Origin: JAEUIZ01 sp046155605
GTDB lineage: Bacteria; Planctomycetota; Phycisphaerae; Phycisphaerales; UBA1924
Reading direction: 5' to 3'
Assembly (NCBI GenBank): GCA_046155605.1
Contig: JBJXFQ010000119.1
Coordinates: 1 to 25,383 of the forward strand
Length of the DNA: 25,383 nucleotides
Position 1 is the stretch's first letter, and the number at the start of each line of letters is the position of its first letter. The position numbers and the translations under genes are program-made. The notes under the pieces are model-generated. The model saw nothing but the letters and a program-made list of their open reading frames with translations, made no database searches and was not told where the DNA came from. Below are positions 1 to 7,274 of the stretch, piece after piece.

Positions 1-2
1 CG

Positions 3-920
3 ACGACCGTGCTCGTGCGCCTCGCGCGCGACCATGCCTCGCACGCGCGCGCGCCCGAGGCCATCGCCGCCGCGCTCGCGTTCGCCCAGTCCCTCGCGCT
101 CGCGCCCGGCGCGACGCCCGAGGACGCCGCGGCCTATCACGAGGCGCTGGGCATCGCCGTTGTGTCATTCCCGAACATTCCCGAGATCGATCGCTGGCGA
201 TATGAACGGGCGCGCGTGCTGGCTGATGGCACCAACATGGCTGGCGGCGCGGCGGGCGGTACCGGTGCGAAGGCGGCAACTCGGGCCGATCTGCGTGAGG
301 CGATCGACCTGCTCCGCGCGCTCAAGGGCGGCCCGGAGTCGTCGGCTGATGCCGCGTCGCTCTATCGCGGCGTGCTGCGGCGATGGCTGGACGAATCCTG
401 GCGTGTGGTCGCGACGGCGCGGAAGAGCGGCGATGAGGCCGCGGCGAAACGCGAGGCCGGCGACATCCTGCCGATGGCGCGGCAGGCGGCGCAGTGGGCG
501 GCCGATGCGGCTCGTGCGGGCGCGACACGCGAGGGCGCGGCGGCGGCACTTCCCGGATTCCGACTCGACCTGGCCGATGCGATGGTGGAAATGAACGAAC
601 CGGGTGCCGCGCCGATTTATCGCGAGTTGCGTGCGGCGGGGTGGTCGGCACGGGTCGAACTTGGTCTCGGCCGCGCCCTCATCCTCGCGAGCGATCGGCC
701 CGGCGGATTTGCCGTGCTGCGAGACCTCGCGCAGCGGCTCGACGCGCCGGCCTCACGCGGCACCGAGTTCTGGCACGCATGGACGCTTGTGCTGGAAGAA
801 CTCGCACGCGAAGGACGGGGCGGCACCATCACCGCGCACACCCGGCGACTCCGCGGCATCGACCCCGACCTCGGCGGCGAGCCGTGGAAGAGAAGGATTT
901 TCGCTGTCACGCCAAACTAA
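3..920 (+). CDS. Helical-repeat (TPR-like) protein, 5' end outside window
   Basis: The frame is open to the left edge, so the start codon lies upstream; about 305 residues are visible, ending in TAA at 918-920. The protein is very rich in Ala, Arg and Glu. It is built of amphipathic helix pairs, including stretches such as 'AAPIYRELRAAGWSARVELG' and 'GRALILASDRPGGFAVLRDL', which read like degenerate tetratricopeptide repeats. No catalytic motif is visible. Known TPR proteins are scaffolds for protein-protein contacts, and a similar role is inferred here. No signal peptide can be judged because the N-terminus is missing. Leu codons are a mix of CTC and CTG, unlike the CTC-dominated plus-strand genes further right. 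The helical-repeat assignment is moderate and the coding call is strong. Confidence 0.75.
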   Translation, partial: TTVLVRLARDHASHARAPEAIAAALAFAQSLALAPGATPEDAAAYHEALGIAVVSFPNIPEIDRWRYERARVLADGTNMAGGAAGGTGAKAATRADLREAIDLLRALKGGPESSADAASLYRGVLRRWLDESWRVVATARKSGDEAAAKREAGDILPMARQAAQWAADAARAGATREGAAAALPGFRLDLADAMVEMNEPGAAPIYRELRAAGWSARVELGLGRALILASDRPGGFAVLRDLAQRLDAPASRGTEFWHAWTLVLEELAREGRGGTITAHTRRLRGIDPDLGGEPWKRRIFAVTPN

Positions 921-983
921 GGTGGCGTAACGCGCTTAGCGGAATCGTGCGTAAACTACGAAGCCCACGACAAGGAGACACAC

Positions 984-1442
984 ATGCTCAGGTCGATCCT
1001 CGCCGTCGTTGCCACCTATATCGTCATGGTCGTCTTCATCATCGGCACGTTCATGGGACTGTGGTTCGGCATGGGCCCGGATCGCCTGCTCGAGCCCGGA
1101 TCGTGGAAGGGCAACATGTTTCTCTGCATCGCGGCCCCGGCGATCACGGTGATCGGTGGGCTCTTCGGCGGCTGGATGTGCGCCAAGATCGGCCGCGTCT
1201 GCAAGCCGGTGATGGTGCTGGCCGGCGTCGTCCTGCTGCTAGGCGCGATCTCGGCCTATTTCACGCTCCAGAAGCCCGAGCCGACGGGTCCGCGCGAACC
1301 AGGCATGACGGCCATGCAGACCATGGAGAAGGGGCGCGAGCCCACTTGGCTGGCGATCTTCAATCCGATCGGCGGTGCCGGAGCCGTGCTCATCGGCGGA
1401 CTGTTCATGGCGGGTGGAGGCTCGTCTCGCAAGACCAGTTAG
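984..1442 (+). CDS. Small integral membrane protein of unknown function
   Basis: This 152-residue protein starts at an ATG preceded by AAGGAG at 971-976, a good ribosome binding site at normal spacing. Four hydrophobic stretches are visible: about residues 4-27 ('ILAVVATYIVMVVFIIGTFM'), 46-66, 72-92 and 125-145. They are linked by short polar loops and followed by a Gly/Ser-rich tail, so it is probably a four-helix inner-membrane protein. Gly-rich helices ('ITVIGGLFGGWM', 'IGGAGAVLIGGLFMAGGG') suggest close helix packing. I do not recognise a family and see no catalytic residues. It lies 63 bp after the preceding gene on the same strand and could be co-transcribed with it. Confidence 0.75.
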   Translation: MLRSILAVVATYIVMVVFIIGTFMGLWFGMGPDRLLEPGSWKGNMFLCIAAPAITVIGGLFGGWMCAKIGRVCKPVMVLAGVVLLLGAISAYFTLQKPEPTGPREPGMTAMQTMEKGREPTWLAIFNPIGGAGAVLIGGLFMAGGGSSRKTS

Positions 1443-1753
1443 CCCGACTGCGATCCGCTGCGGAATATTGATGCGTGCCGCCGCACCGCCGTTGCTTGTT
1501 CAGGCGTCACCGCTGCTCGCTCGGGTGGCGCTGCGCTCCGAACCATCACTACCAAGCCGGCTGGCTCTGCATCCGGATGCCGCTTGCAACTGACCGCCAA
1601 GCCGGCCTGTCGTTGCACAGTCGAGATGCCTGCCGCGCGTGACGCATCCGCGCCATCCCGCGCATTCCCGTCGTCCCCGCGGGATCGACCCCGACCTCTG
1701 CGCCACTCAACCCCACGGACCCGGGGGCCCGCGTCACACATGCACATCGCGCT
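1443..1753. other. Intergenic region, no gene recognised
   Basis: This 311-bp gap separates a plus-strand membrane-protein gene from the convergent minus-strand dockerin-protein gene. Short open frames exist on both strands but none has a believable protein composition or ribosome binding site. I found no convincing hairpin followed by a T-run, so no terminator is called, although both flanking genes end into this region. Confidence 0.5.
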
Positions 1754-4069
1754 CTACGGGCATCCGCTCGCAAACGCGTTCAGATAGCACACGAAGTCGT
1801 TCACGTTCAGCACCGGCGGCAGCACGCTCCCGTCGCAGTTCGCGTACAGATCGCCTGCCGCAAACTTGTTCTGAAAGCACACGAAGTCGTTCACATTCAG
1901 CACCGGCAGCGTCGCGCTCCCATCACAGTTGGCATAGCACGGGCACCCTGGCGTCCACACCTCAAACCCATCGAGCCCCGCCTCGGTCGTCGAGTCGTTG
2001 CCCGCGTCCGCCACGCTCACGCGCACCCGCGTCGTCGCCGAAGGCACGACATGGTCCGCCACGCGGAACGAGACCCTTGACCACCCGCCCGTCACGCCGC
2101 TCACCGTCGTCACCGGCACCCACGGCCCGCCGTTCGAAACCTCCACCACCAACGAGTCCACATTCCCCTGCACGCTGAGCAGCCACGCCGACAACTCCAC
2201 CCGCGCGTCCCCGTATGACGCCAGATTCAAACTCGGCGACGTTGCCGTCGTCGGCCCGCCGTCCACATCTTCCTCGGATGTATTCCCGGTCACCAGGCAC
2301 TTTCCCGAACCGTCCGCATCCCCCACGACCGCGCCCGCTCCGCCGTTATACAGCGGCGACACGCGCCCCCACGCGCCGGCCGACACGCCGCTGTTCGCCA
2401 CCGTCCAGCCCGTGTCGCCCTCGAAATTGTCCGCGAAAATCGTCAGCCGGGAGTCCTGCACGCTCGCCTCAAAGGGTCGCGCCGGTGCTTCCAGCGGCCA
2501 GACAAAGTCCCTCGCGTCCGTCGTCGTTGCCTTGAAGTAATATCGCACGCGGTCATGGCACGACAGCGCCGGCAGGCTCGCCCCATACACCCCGCCACCC
2601 TGCGCCGCCAACGCCGACGCCGAATACGCCCCGCCATTGACGCTCACCATCAGCGACGCGCTCGCCAGCGTCGCTTCCTTCGCTTCAATCCTCACCGACA
2701 CCGGCGTTGCCGCCCCCGGCACCAACTGCGTAGGTGCCGCCGCCGGCAGCGACATCTCCAGCAGCGACAGCCGCACCACGAACAGTCCGCGCTGCAGGTC
2801 GCTGATGATCGCCGTCCCGCTCGGGAAATACGGATAGTTCCCCCACGTCCCCGCATACTCCCCGTTGTCGTTCTCCGGGTGCGTGTCGATCCACGCCACC
2901 TCCGTCGGCTTGAGCGGGCTCGTCAGGTCCCACACACGCAGCCCTGACGTGTAGTTCGATTGGAACAGGTACCGCCCCGTCGTGTACTGGTTGTGATCGA
3001 TCGCCGTCAGCCCGTTCGTGAACGCCGACACCATCCGCGGATGCGCCAGGTCCGTCACGTCAAAGACCCGCGTCAGCCCGTACGGCACGGTCCCCTGGTT
3101 CCCGCCCGGCCCATCCAGCTCGTCATCCACATACAGATACTTCTTGTCCGTCGAGACCCACCCCTGATGGCAGAACTGCAGCCCCGGGAACGCGATCCGT
3201 GACAACTCCACCGGGCTTGCCTTGTTCGTGAAGTCCACGATCGCCAGACCCGTCGTGTAGTTGTAATACGGCCCGCCCGCAAACAAGAACGCGATTTCTT
3301 TCCCAGCATATGGCCCGCTCGTGTAGTTCACGATCTGTGCCTCATGCACATATTGCGTCGTCCAACCCGCGCCCGTGAACGTCGGGAACGTCGGGTCCGG
3401 CGTCGTCGCGCACGGCATGATCCCGCCGTTGACGATGTTACCGCCACACATGTAGATGTAGCCCGAGTCGCGGTTCGCCACCGCGGTGTGCGTCGTCGCG
3501 TGCCCGCCCTGGCTGAAGTTCCGCACCAGCGTCACCACGCCCGCGTCGATCCCCGACAGGTCCATCACCTGGATTCCGACCCCCGTGCTGTCCGTCACCC
3601 CGTATGCATAGTGCCCGATCACGTCCACGTCATGCCACAGGCTGTCAGGCCCGGGAACCACGGTCACCACCGTCGGCGACGACGGATTCGTCACCTCCAC
3701 AACGCCCGTTCCCCAGCCGATCCCGATCAGCGCGTACTCCCGACCGGACGGCGAGACATACCCCCAGCAATCCGCGCCCGTCTGCCACCCCGCCGTCGCA
3801 AACCCCGGAAAGTTGTTCAGCGGAATCCACGACTTCAGCACCACGTTCTTCGATGGAAACGTCGAATCCGGTCCGCCCGCCACCGGCCCGGGCGTGGCCG
3901 CTTTCCACGCATCGGCCCCCATCACAGGCCCACTCACAACCGGCCCCACCACCGCGGGCTTGCGATCGCGCAGTTTCTTGTCGTCGTCATCCCCGCGCGA
4001 CGTGGCCGCAATCCCGACGACCAGCGCCACGGCCGCGACACGCCCCGCCCGATACATCGTGTTCGTCAT
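1754..4069 (-). CDS. Choice-of-anchor B family beta-propeller protein with C-terminal GC-type dockerin
   Basis: The chosen ATG (4069) gives 771 residues with signal peptide 'MTNTMYRAGRVAAVALVVGI' and is preceded by GGAGAA at 4077-4082. The frame stays open to 4507, but that part overlaps the divergent gene and reads as non-protein. Residues about 60-430 form a propeller-like region with 'DCWGYVSPSGREYALIGI', 'SLWHDVDVIGHYAYGVTD' and 'FCHQGWVSTDKKYLYVDDE', matching the family known as choice-of-anchor B (LVIVD-like propeller). Residues about 530-705 look like a beta-sandwich ('WTVANSGVSAGAWGRV'). The last 63 residues are two copies of 'YANCDGS..PPVLNVNDFVC', the planctomycete GC-type dockerin. 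The protein is inferred to be secreted and anchored through that tail. The codons are strongly G-ending, as in the other minus-strand genes here. Confidence 0.9.
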   Translation of the reverse strand: MTNTMYRAGRVAAVALVVGIAATSRGDDDDKKLRDRKPAVVGPVVSGPVMGADAWKAATPGPVAGGPDSTFPSKNVVLKSWIPLNNFPGFATAGWQTGADCWGYVSPSGREYALIGIGWGTGVVEVTNPSSPTVVTVVPGPDSLWHDVDVIGHYAYGVTDSTGVGIQVMDLSGIDAGVVTLVRNFSQGGHATTHTAVANRDSGYIYMCGGNIVNGGIMPCATTPDPTFPTFTGAGWTTQYVHEAQIVNYTSGPYAGKEIAFLFAGGPYYNYTTGLAIVDFTNKASPVELSRIAFPGLQFCHQGWVSTDKKYLYVDDELDGPGGNQGTVPYGLTRVFDVTDLAHPRMVSAFTNGLTAIDHNQYTTGRYLFQSNYTSGLRVWDLTSPLKPTEVAWIDTHPENDNGEYAGTWGNYPYFPSGTAIISDLQRGLFVVRLSLLEMSLPAAAPTQLVPGAATPVSVRIEAKEATLASASLMVSVNGGAYSASALAAQGGGVYGASLPALSCHDRVRYYFKATTTDARDFVWPLEAPARPFEASVQDSRLTIFADNFEGDTGWTVANSGVSAGAWGRVSPLYNGGAGAVVGDADGSGKCLVTGNTSEEDVDGGPTTATSPSLNLASYGDARVELSAWLLSVQGNVDSLVVEVSNGGPWVPVTTVSGVTGGWSRVSFRVADHVVPSATTRVRVSVADAGNDSTTEAGLDGFEVWTPGCPCYANCDGSATLPVLNVNDFVCFQNKFAAGDLYANCDGSVLPPVLNVNDFVCYLNAFASGCP
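1787..1936 (-). repeat. Tandem dockerin-encoding repeat, 90-bp period
   Basis: Two copies of about 60 bp (1787-1846 and 1877-1936) are offset by exactly 90 bp, or 30 codons, and are nearly identical over 'GCACACGAAGTCGTTCAC' and the following bases. Each copy encodes one NCDGS...VLNVNDFVC half of the dockerin. Aspartate and asparagine at alternating positions of NCDGS suggest calcium binding, as in classical dockerins; this is inferred from the family. Confidence 0.85.
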
Positions 4070-4090
4070 GTTGTGCTTCTCCGTGCGCCC

Positions 4091-4118
4091 AGCATACCAC
4101 CAAACCCGCCAGCGCCAA
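4091..4118 (-). promoter_or_regulatory. Candidate sigma-70-like promoter of the dockerin protein
   Basis: On the minus strand TTGGCG (4113-4118) is followed after 16 bases by TATGCT (4091-4096). The predicted start of transcription falls about 15 bases before the ATG at 4069, just ahead of the GGAGAA at 4077-4082. This is a consensus-match call only. Confidence 0.35.
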
Positions 4119-4165
4119 GCCCCCCATACAGTTTGCCGTTGCTTCCCCTTCGCCGAGGATCCCCC

Positions 4166-5005
4166 ATGAGTTTCCCACATCGCTTCTTCCGATGCATCCG
4201 CGGCCTCTCGCTCTGGGGTGCCTTCCTCTTCCCCGGCATCGCTGCCGCTCAACACTCCGACGCCCTCCTCGCCGACACCACGCGCCCGCCGACCGTCGAG
4301 GTCTCCTGGCCCACACACGACAAGACCATCGCCGTCAAGGGCGAACGGCAGTACAAGGCTCCCTCCGGCAAGTCCTCGCTCGGTCACAACATCGATTGCT
4401 ACGTCGCGCTCGGCGGCACTCGCCTCGATAAGGGTCAGGGCAGCCCCGACGGTGCCATCGTCCGCGTCGGCCTCTACAAAAAGGACATCGCCAAGCCCTT
4501 CTTTCACGACATCAAGCCGGGCTCATCCATCTCCATCTCCCTGCGTCAGATCGCCATGAGCCACCCCGCTGTTGCGCGGCCGAACTCCGCGTTGATGCAC
4601 CTGCGCTATGGGCTCACCGACCTCAAAAACTGCGGGCTCGACCCTACCGCACGCAACCTCTACATCTTCGCCGACCCCGAAGACCCCGTCATCAGGCTCG
4701 TCCAGGCCGATAGCCTCCGTCCAGACGCGCTCGACGGCAAATCACCCGACCACGGCACCGTCGCCGCCAGCGCCGATGACGACGGCACCGTCTCTTTCAC
4801 CATCACGTTCCCCTACGCCCTCCTCCGACACCTCCGCGACCCCTATCAACGCTCCGACCCCGGCACCTTTTTCGAGCCCCAGCACTTCCATGTCGAAGTC
4901 GAACTCCTCCCGAAGCCGCCAACCCTTTCGCCGCCAGCCTCACCCTCCACGCCGAATGAGCCGCCAAAGTCGCCCGATCCGATCGCTTCGCCTCCCAAGC
5001 GGTAG
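4166..5005 (+). CDS. Secreted protein of unknown function
   Basis: The start at ATG 4166, 7 bases after GAGGA (4154-4158), gives 279 residues. The N-terminus 'RGLSLWGAFLFPGIAAAQHS' is a clear signal peptide with likely cleavage after 'IAAA'. The mature part contains 'SLGHNIDCYVALGGTRLDKG', 'VRVGLYKKDIAKPFFHDIKP', a Phe/His-rich stretch 'DPGTFFEPQHFHVEVELLPK' and a Pro/Ser-rich tail. The alternating hydrophobic pattern suggests a beta-rich fold. I do not recognise the family. It is divergent from the dockerin protein, with 96 bp between the two start codons, so both promoters must lie there. Codon use is strongly C-ending, as in the other plus-strand genes of this segment. It is exported to the periplasm or cell surface; nothing more can be said. 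Confidence 0.8.
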   Translation: MSFPHRFFRCIRGLSLWGAFLFPGIAAAQHSDALLADTTRPPTVEVSWPTHDKTIAVKGERQYKAPSGKSSLGHNIDCYVALGGTRLDKGQGSPDGAIVRVGLYKKDIAKPFFHDIKPGSSISISLRQIAMSHPAVARPNSALMHLRYGLTDLKNCGLDPTARNLYIFADPEDPVIRLVQADSLRPDALDGKSPDHGTVAASADDDGTVSFTITFPYALLRHLRDPYQRSDPGTFFEPQHFHVEVELLPKPPTLSPPASPSTPNEPPKSPDPIASPPKR

Positions 5006-5031
5006 CGACCGGGTCATCGACCACGCTTCGA

Positions 5032-5116
5032 CGCCGGTGCTCGTGGGCACCCCACCCGGCGAAATCGGTTCTTGGGTTTGGAGGCACATGGCTCCGCGCG
5101 AGCGTTCGCTTCGCGC
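5032..5116. repeat. Pair of intergenic hairpins
   Basis: Within the 254-bp gap between two plus-strand genes there is CGCCGG (5032-5037) pairing with CCGGCG (5056-5061). A second hairpin has left arm GCGCGAGCG (5096-5104) pairing with 5107-5116 through one bulged T. Between them lies TTCTTGGGT (around 5069), which also occurs near the hairpins of the 20.7-20.9 kb array. They could be REP-like elements or structured leader/trailer RNA; neither has a T-run. Confidence 0.45.
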
Positions 5117-5259
5117 ACAAGCGCGATCAGGCAAGCCCTCGCGCCACGGACTGGCTCAAAATCTTCTCCATTTCTTCCTCTGGCGGTCGCCCATCGCCGA
5201 GCATCTCTGCCGCACTCCCGCGATATCGTTCACCGACACACCCCATTCGAGACTCTGCC

Positions 5260-6279
5260 ATGACCGCTCGCCGAACCCTTGCCGCTCTCATCTCTCTCTT
5301 CTCTCTCTTCGCCGCCGCGCCTGCTCTCGCCTGGAACTGCGCCGGCCACAAGACCATCGCTCGCCTCGCGATGGAGGGCTTCCCCTCCACTTCGCCCGAC
5401 TGGCTCCGCGACCCCAACACCATTGCCCGAGTCTGCGAGCAGGCGTGCGAGCCCGATCGGTGGCGCGGCACACGCCGACAGGTCATCGCCCACGAACTCA
5501 ACCCCGAGCACTACCTCGACCTCGAAGACCTCGAGCCCTTCGGCCTCACCCTCAACACCATTCCCCCGCTCCGCCACGAGTACTTCCGCGCCATGGTCCT
5601 CGCCAAGCACAACCACCCCGACCGCATGGCCCCCTACGACTCCGCCAAGGATCCGGACAAGTCCAAAGAGTGGCCCGGCTTCCTCCCCCACGCCATCGAC
5701 GAGCACTTCGCGCTCCTCCAGTCCTCGTTCAACACCGTGCGCACTCTTGAAGCCCTCGGCGACCCGGCTCGCGCTGCCGCGCTCGAACAAGCCAAGGCCA
5801 ACGCCATCTACCACATGGGCGTCCTCGCGCACTACGTCGGCGATGCCGCACAGCCCCTCCACACCACGCGCCACCACCACGGCTGGGTGGGTCCAAACCC
5901 CGAAGGGTTCACCACCGACAACGGGTTCCACGCCTACATCGACGGCACCATCGTCGAGCACCACAAACTCGACGCCGACGCGCTCCGCCCCGCCATGGCC
6001 TACGACCGCACCGTCGATGCCAAGCGCCCGTGGCAAGCGCACCTGGCCCACATTCAACGCTCCTTTGACGCGGTTGTTCCGCTCTACTCGCTCCAGCGGG
6101 ATCGTTTGCTCACCGGGCCGCAAGGGCGCAATCTCATCGCTGCCCGCCTCCGCGACGGCAGCGCCCAACTCAGCGCGTACTACAACGTCGCTTGGGAGGC
6201 CGCCAACCCGTCCGAGAGCGACCTCGCCAACTTCCGCAAGTTCAATCCCGTCGACCCAACCCCTCGGCCGAAGCCCTGA
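5260..6279 (+). CDS. Secreted S1/P1-type zinc-dependent nuclease homologue (phospholipase C/P1 nuclease fold)
   Basis: The 339-residue protein has a signal peptide ending 'PALA' at residue 24, so mature residue 1 is Trp25, as required in the P1/S1 nuclease family where the N-terminal Trp binds zinc. All nine family ligands can be placed: W25, H30 (WNCAGH), D66 (EPDRW), H84 (NPEHYLD), H191 and D195 (HYVGD), H201 (QPLH), H224 and D228 (FHAYID). Several spacings equal those of S1 nuclease (W+5, W+59, H191+4, +10, +33, +37). About 50 extra residues separate H84 from H191. Family members cleave single-stranded nucleic acid and 3'-nucleotides; related phospholipases C use the same site. It is predicted to be periplasmic or extracellular. 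No strong ribosome binding site is seen. Confidence 0.87.
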   Translation: MTARRTLAALISLFSLFAAAPALAWNCAGHKTIARLAMEGFPSTSPDWLRDPNTIARVCEQACEPDRWRGTRRQVIAHELNPEHYLDLEDLEPFGLTLNTIPPLRHEYFRAMVLAKHNHPDRMAPYDSAKDPDKSKEWPGFLPHAIDEHFALLQSSFNTVRTLEALGDPARAAALEQAKANAIYHMGVLAHYVGDAAQPLHTTRHHHGWVGPNPEGFTTDNGFHAYIDGTIVEHHKLDADALRPAMAYDRTVDAKRPWQAHLAHIQRSFDAVVPLYSLQRDRLLTGPQGRNLIAARLRDGSAQLSAYYNVAWEAANPSESDLANFRKFNPVDPTPRPKP

Positions 6280-6617
6280 CACCAGTGCTCGGCCCCCCGG
6301 CCGCACAGACTACCACCCGTCGTGTGCGCAAAGCGCGCGCAATGGCCGGAGGACCCTGACGGGCCCCCCGGCCAACACGAGGAGGAAAGAGGAGGTTCCT
6401 TCGTCTCGACGAAAGCCGAGACGCTCAAATTCACACAACCAGTGCTCCGCACCGGCGAGAGTCACTATAACAAATCGCGAGGCCGCCGCCAGAGGGGTCG
6501 GTTCCCCAGTTTACCAGAAATACGCTAACGAATTATAAACGAGGCTGATTCTGGCTGCGGTATCGAACTTCGTGCTACGAAAAAAGCACAATTTACCCTA
6601 TGCCGTTGTGTAGTTTT
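6280..6617. other. Intergenic region between convergent genes, with an AT-rich patch
   Basis: This 338-bp gap contains no believable gene. It holds an inverted repeat CGTCTCG (6402-6408) / CGAGACG (6417-6423) and a smaller palindrome TTCGTC-TC-GACGAA inside it. A conspicuously AT-rich stretch at about 6520-6620 contains GTGCT/AGCAC arms around an A-run. No classical hairpin plus T-run terminator is present for either flanking gene. Confidence 0.5.
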
Positions 6618-7274
6618 TCATGGCTCAGCCAGCCCCTCGCGGATTGCAAATCGCGCCAGTTCGACCCGGTCGTGGATATCCAGTTTCGTCATCAGGCTCG
6701 TCGAGTGGTTGTCCACCGTCTTGACCGACAGGTGCATGATCCCGGCAATGTCCTTTTTGGCCAGCCCGCGGGCGATGTACCGCAGCACCTCCAACTCGCG
6801 CGGCGAGAGCGCCGACACGCGGGTCTTGGCCGCGTTGGCCAGTTGCGCGCCCGACGAATCGACCGTGATCCGTGATTGAACCTCCGGCGAGAAGTAGACG
6901 CCACCCGCCACCACCGCGCGGATCGCACGCTCCACCGCCTCGGGCGGCTCGGCCTTACTGATGTAGCCCGACGCCTCGGCGTCCAGCGCGTCCTGAATGT
7001 ACCGATCATTGAAGAACCCGCTCAGCACGATCACCCGCGTGTTGGGCGAGCGCACGCGGAGCGTCCGGATCGCGTCGAACGCGAGGAGGCCCGGCATCCC
7101 GATGTCCATCAGCACGATGTCCGGCTTTTCGCGCACCGCCACCGCCAACGCCTCGTCCGCGCTCCCCACCTCGCCGACCACCACGAAGTCCGCGTGCGTC
7201 CGCAGCCAACTCGCCAGGCTGTCGCGAACCATCGCGTGATCATCCGCCAGCAGGACCGTGATTGGACGATTCAT
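6618..7274 (-). CDS. NarL/FixJ-family response regulator (receiver + LuxR-type HTH)
   Basis: The 218-residue protein has a receiver domain (about 4-120) with the acidic pair D11-D12, phospho-acceptor D57 in 'IVLMDIGMPG', switch Ser85 ('VIVLSGF') and conserved K107 ('YISKAE'). Residues about 150-215 form a LuxR-type helix-turn-helix ('LSPRELEVLRYIARGLAKKD', then 'LSVKTVDNHSTSLMTKL'). It is a DNA-binding transcription factor activated by phosphorylation. Its ATG lies inside the end of the kinase gene (35-bp overlap), after AAGGAC, so translation is probably coupled and the kinase at 7240..10257 is the obvious partner. The target genes cannot be read from the sequence. The AYISKAE-type helix is somewhat shortened but all key residues are kept. 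Confidence 0.95.
   Translation of the reverse strand: MNRPITVLLADDHAMVRDSLASWLRTHADFVVVGEVGSADEALAVAVREKPDIVLMDIGMPGLLAFDAIRTLRVRSPNTRVIVLSGFFNDRYIQDALDAEASGYISKAEPPEAVERAIRAVVAGGVYFSPEVQSRITVDSSGAQLANAAKTRVSALSPRELEVLRYIARGLAKKDIAGIMHLSVKTVDNHSTSLMTKLDIHDRVELARFAIREGLAEP

Noticed and set aside
3344..4165. Long plus-strand open frame opposite the dockerin protein, in frame with the gene starting at 4166
   Set aside because: Its product is Arg/His/Pro-rich without domain pattern, it has no ribosome binding site, and the minus strand carries a clear protein. Only the part from 4166 is real.
4070..4507. N-terminal extension of the dockerin-protein frame up to 4507
   Set aside because: It overlaps the divergent gene, has no signal peptide, and the natural start at 4069 has both ribosome binding site and signal peptide.
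5230..6306. 358-codon minus-strand open frame opposite the nuclease
   Set aside because: Val/Gly/Glu-rich reverse image of a gene with a complete metal-ligand set; no domain recognised.
6560..6600. Intrinsic terminator at the end of the response regulator gene
   Set aside because: GTGCT/AGCAC can pair, but the T-run on the minus strand lies inside the loop and does not follow the stem.
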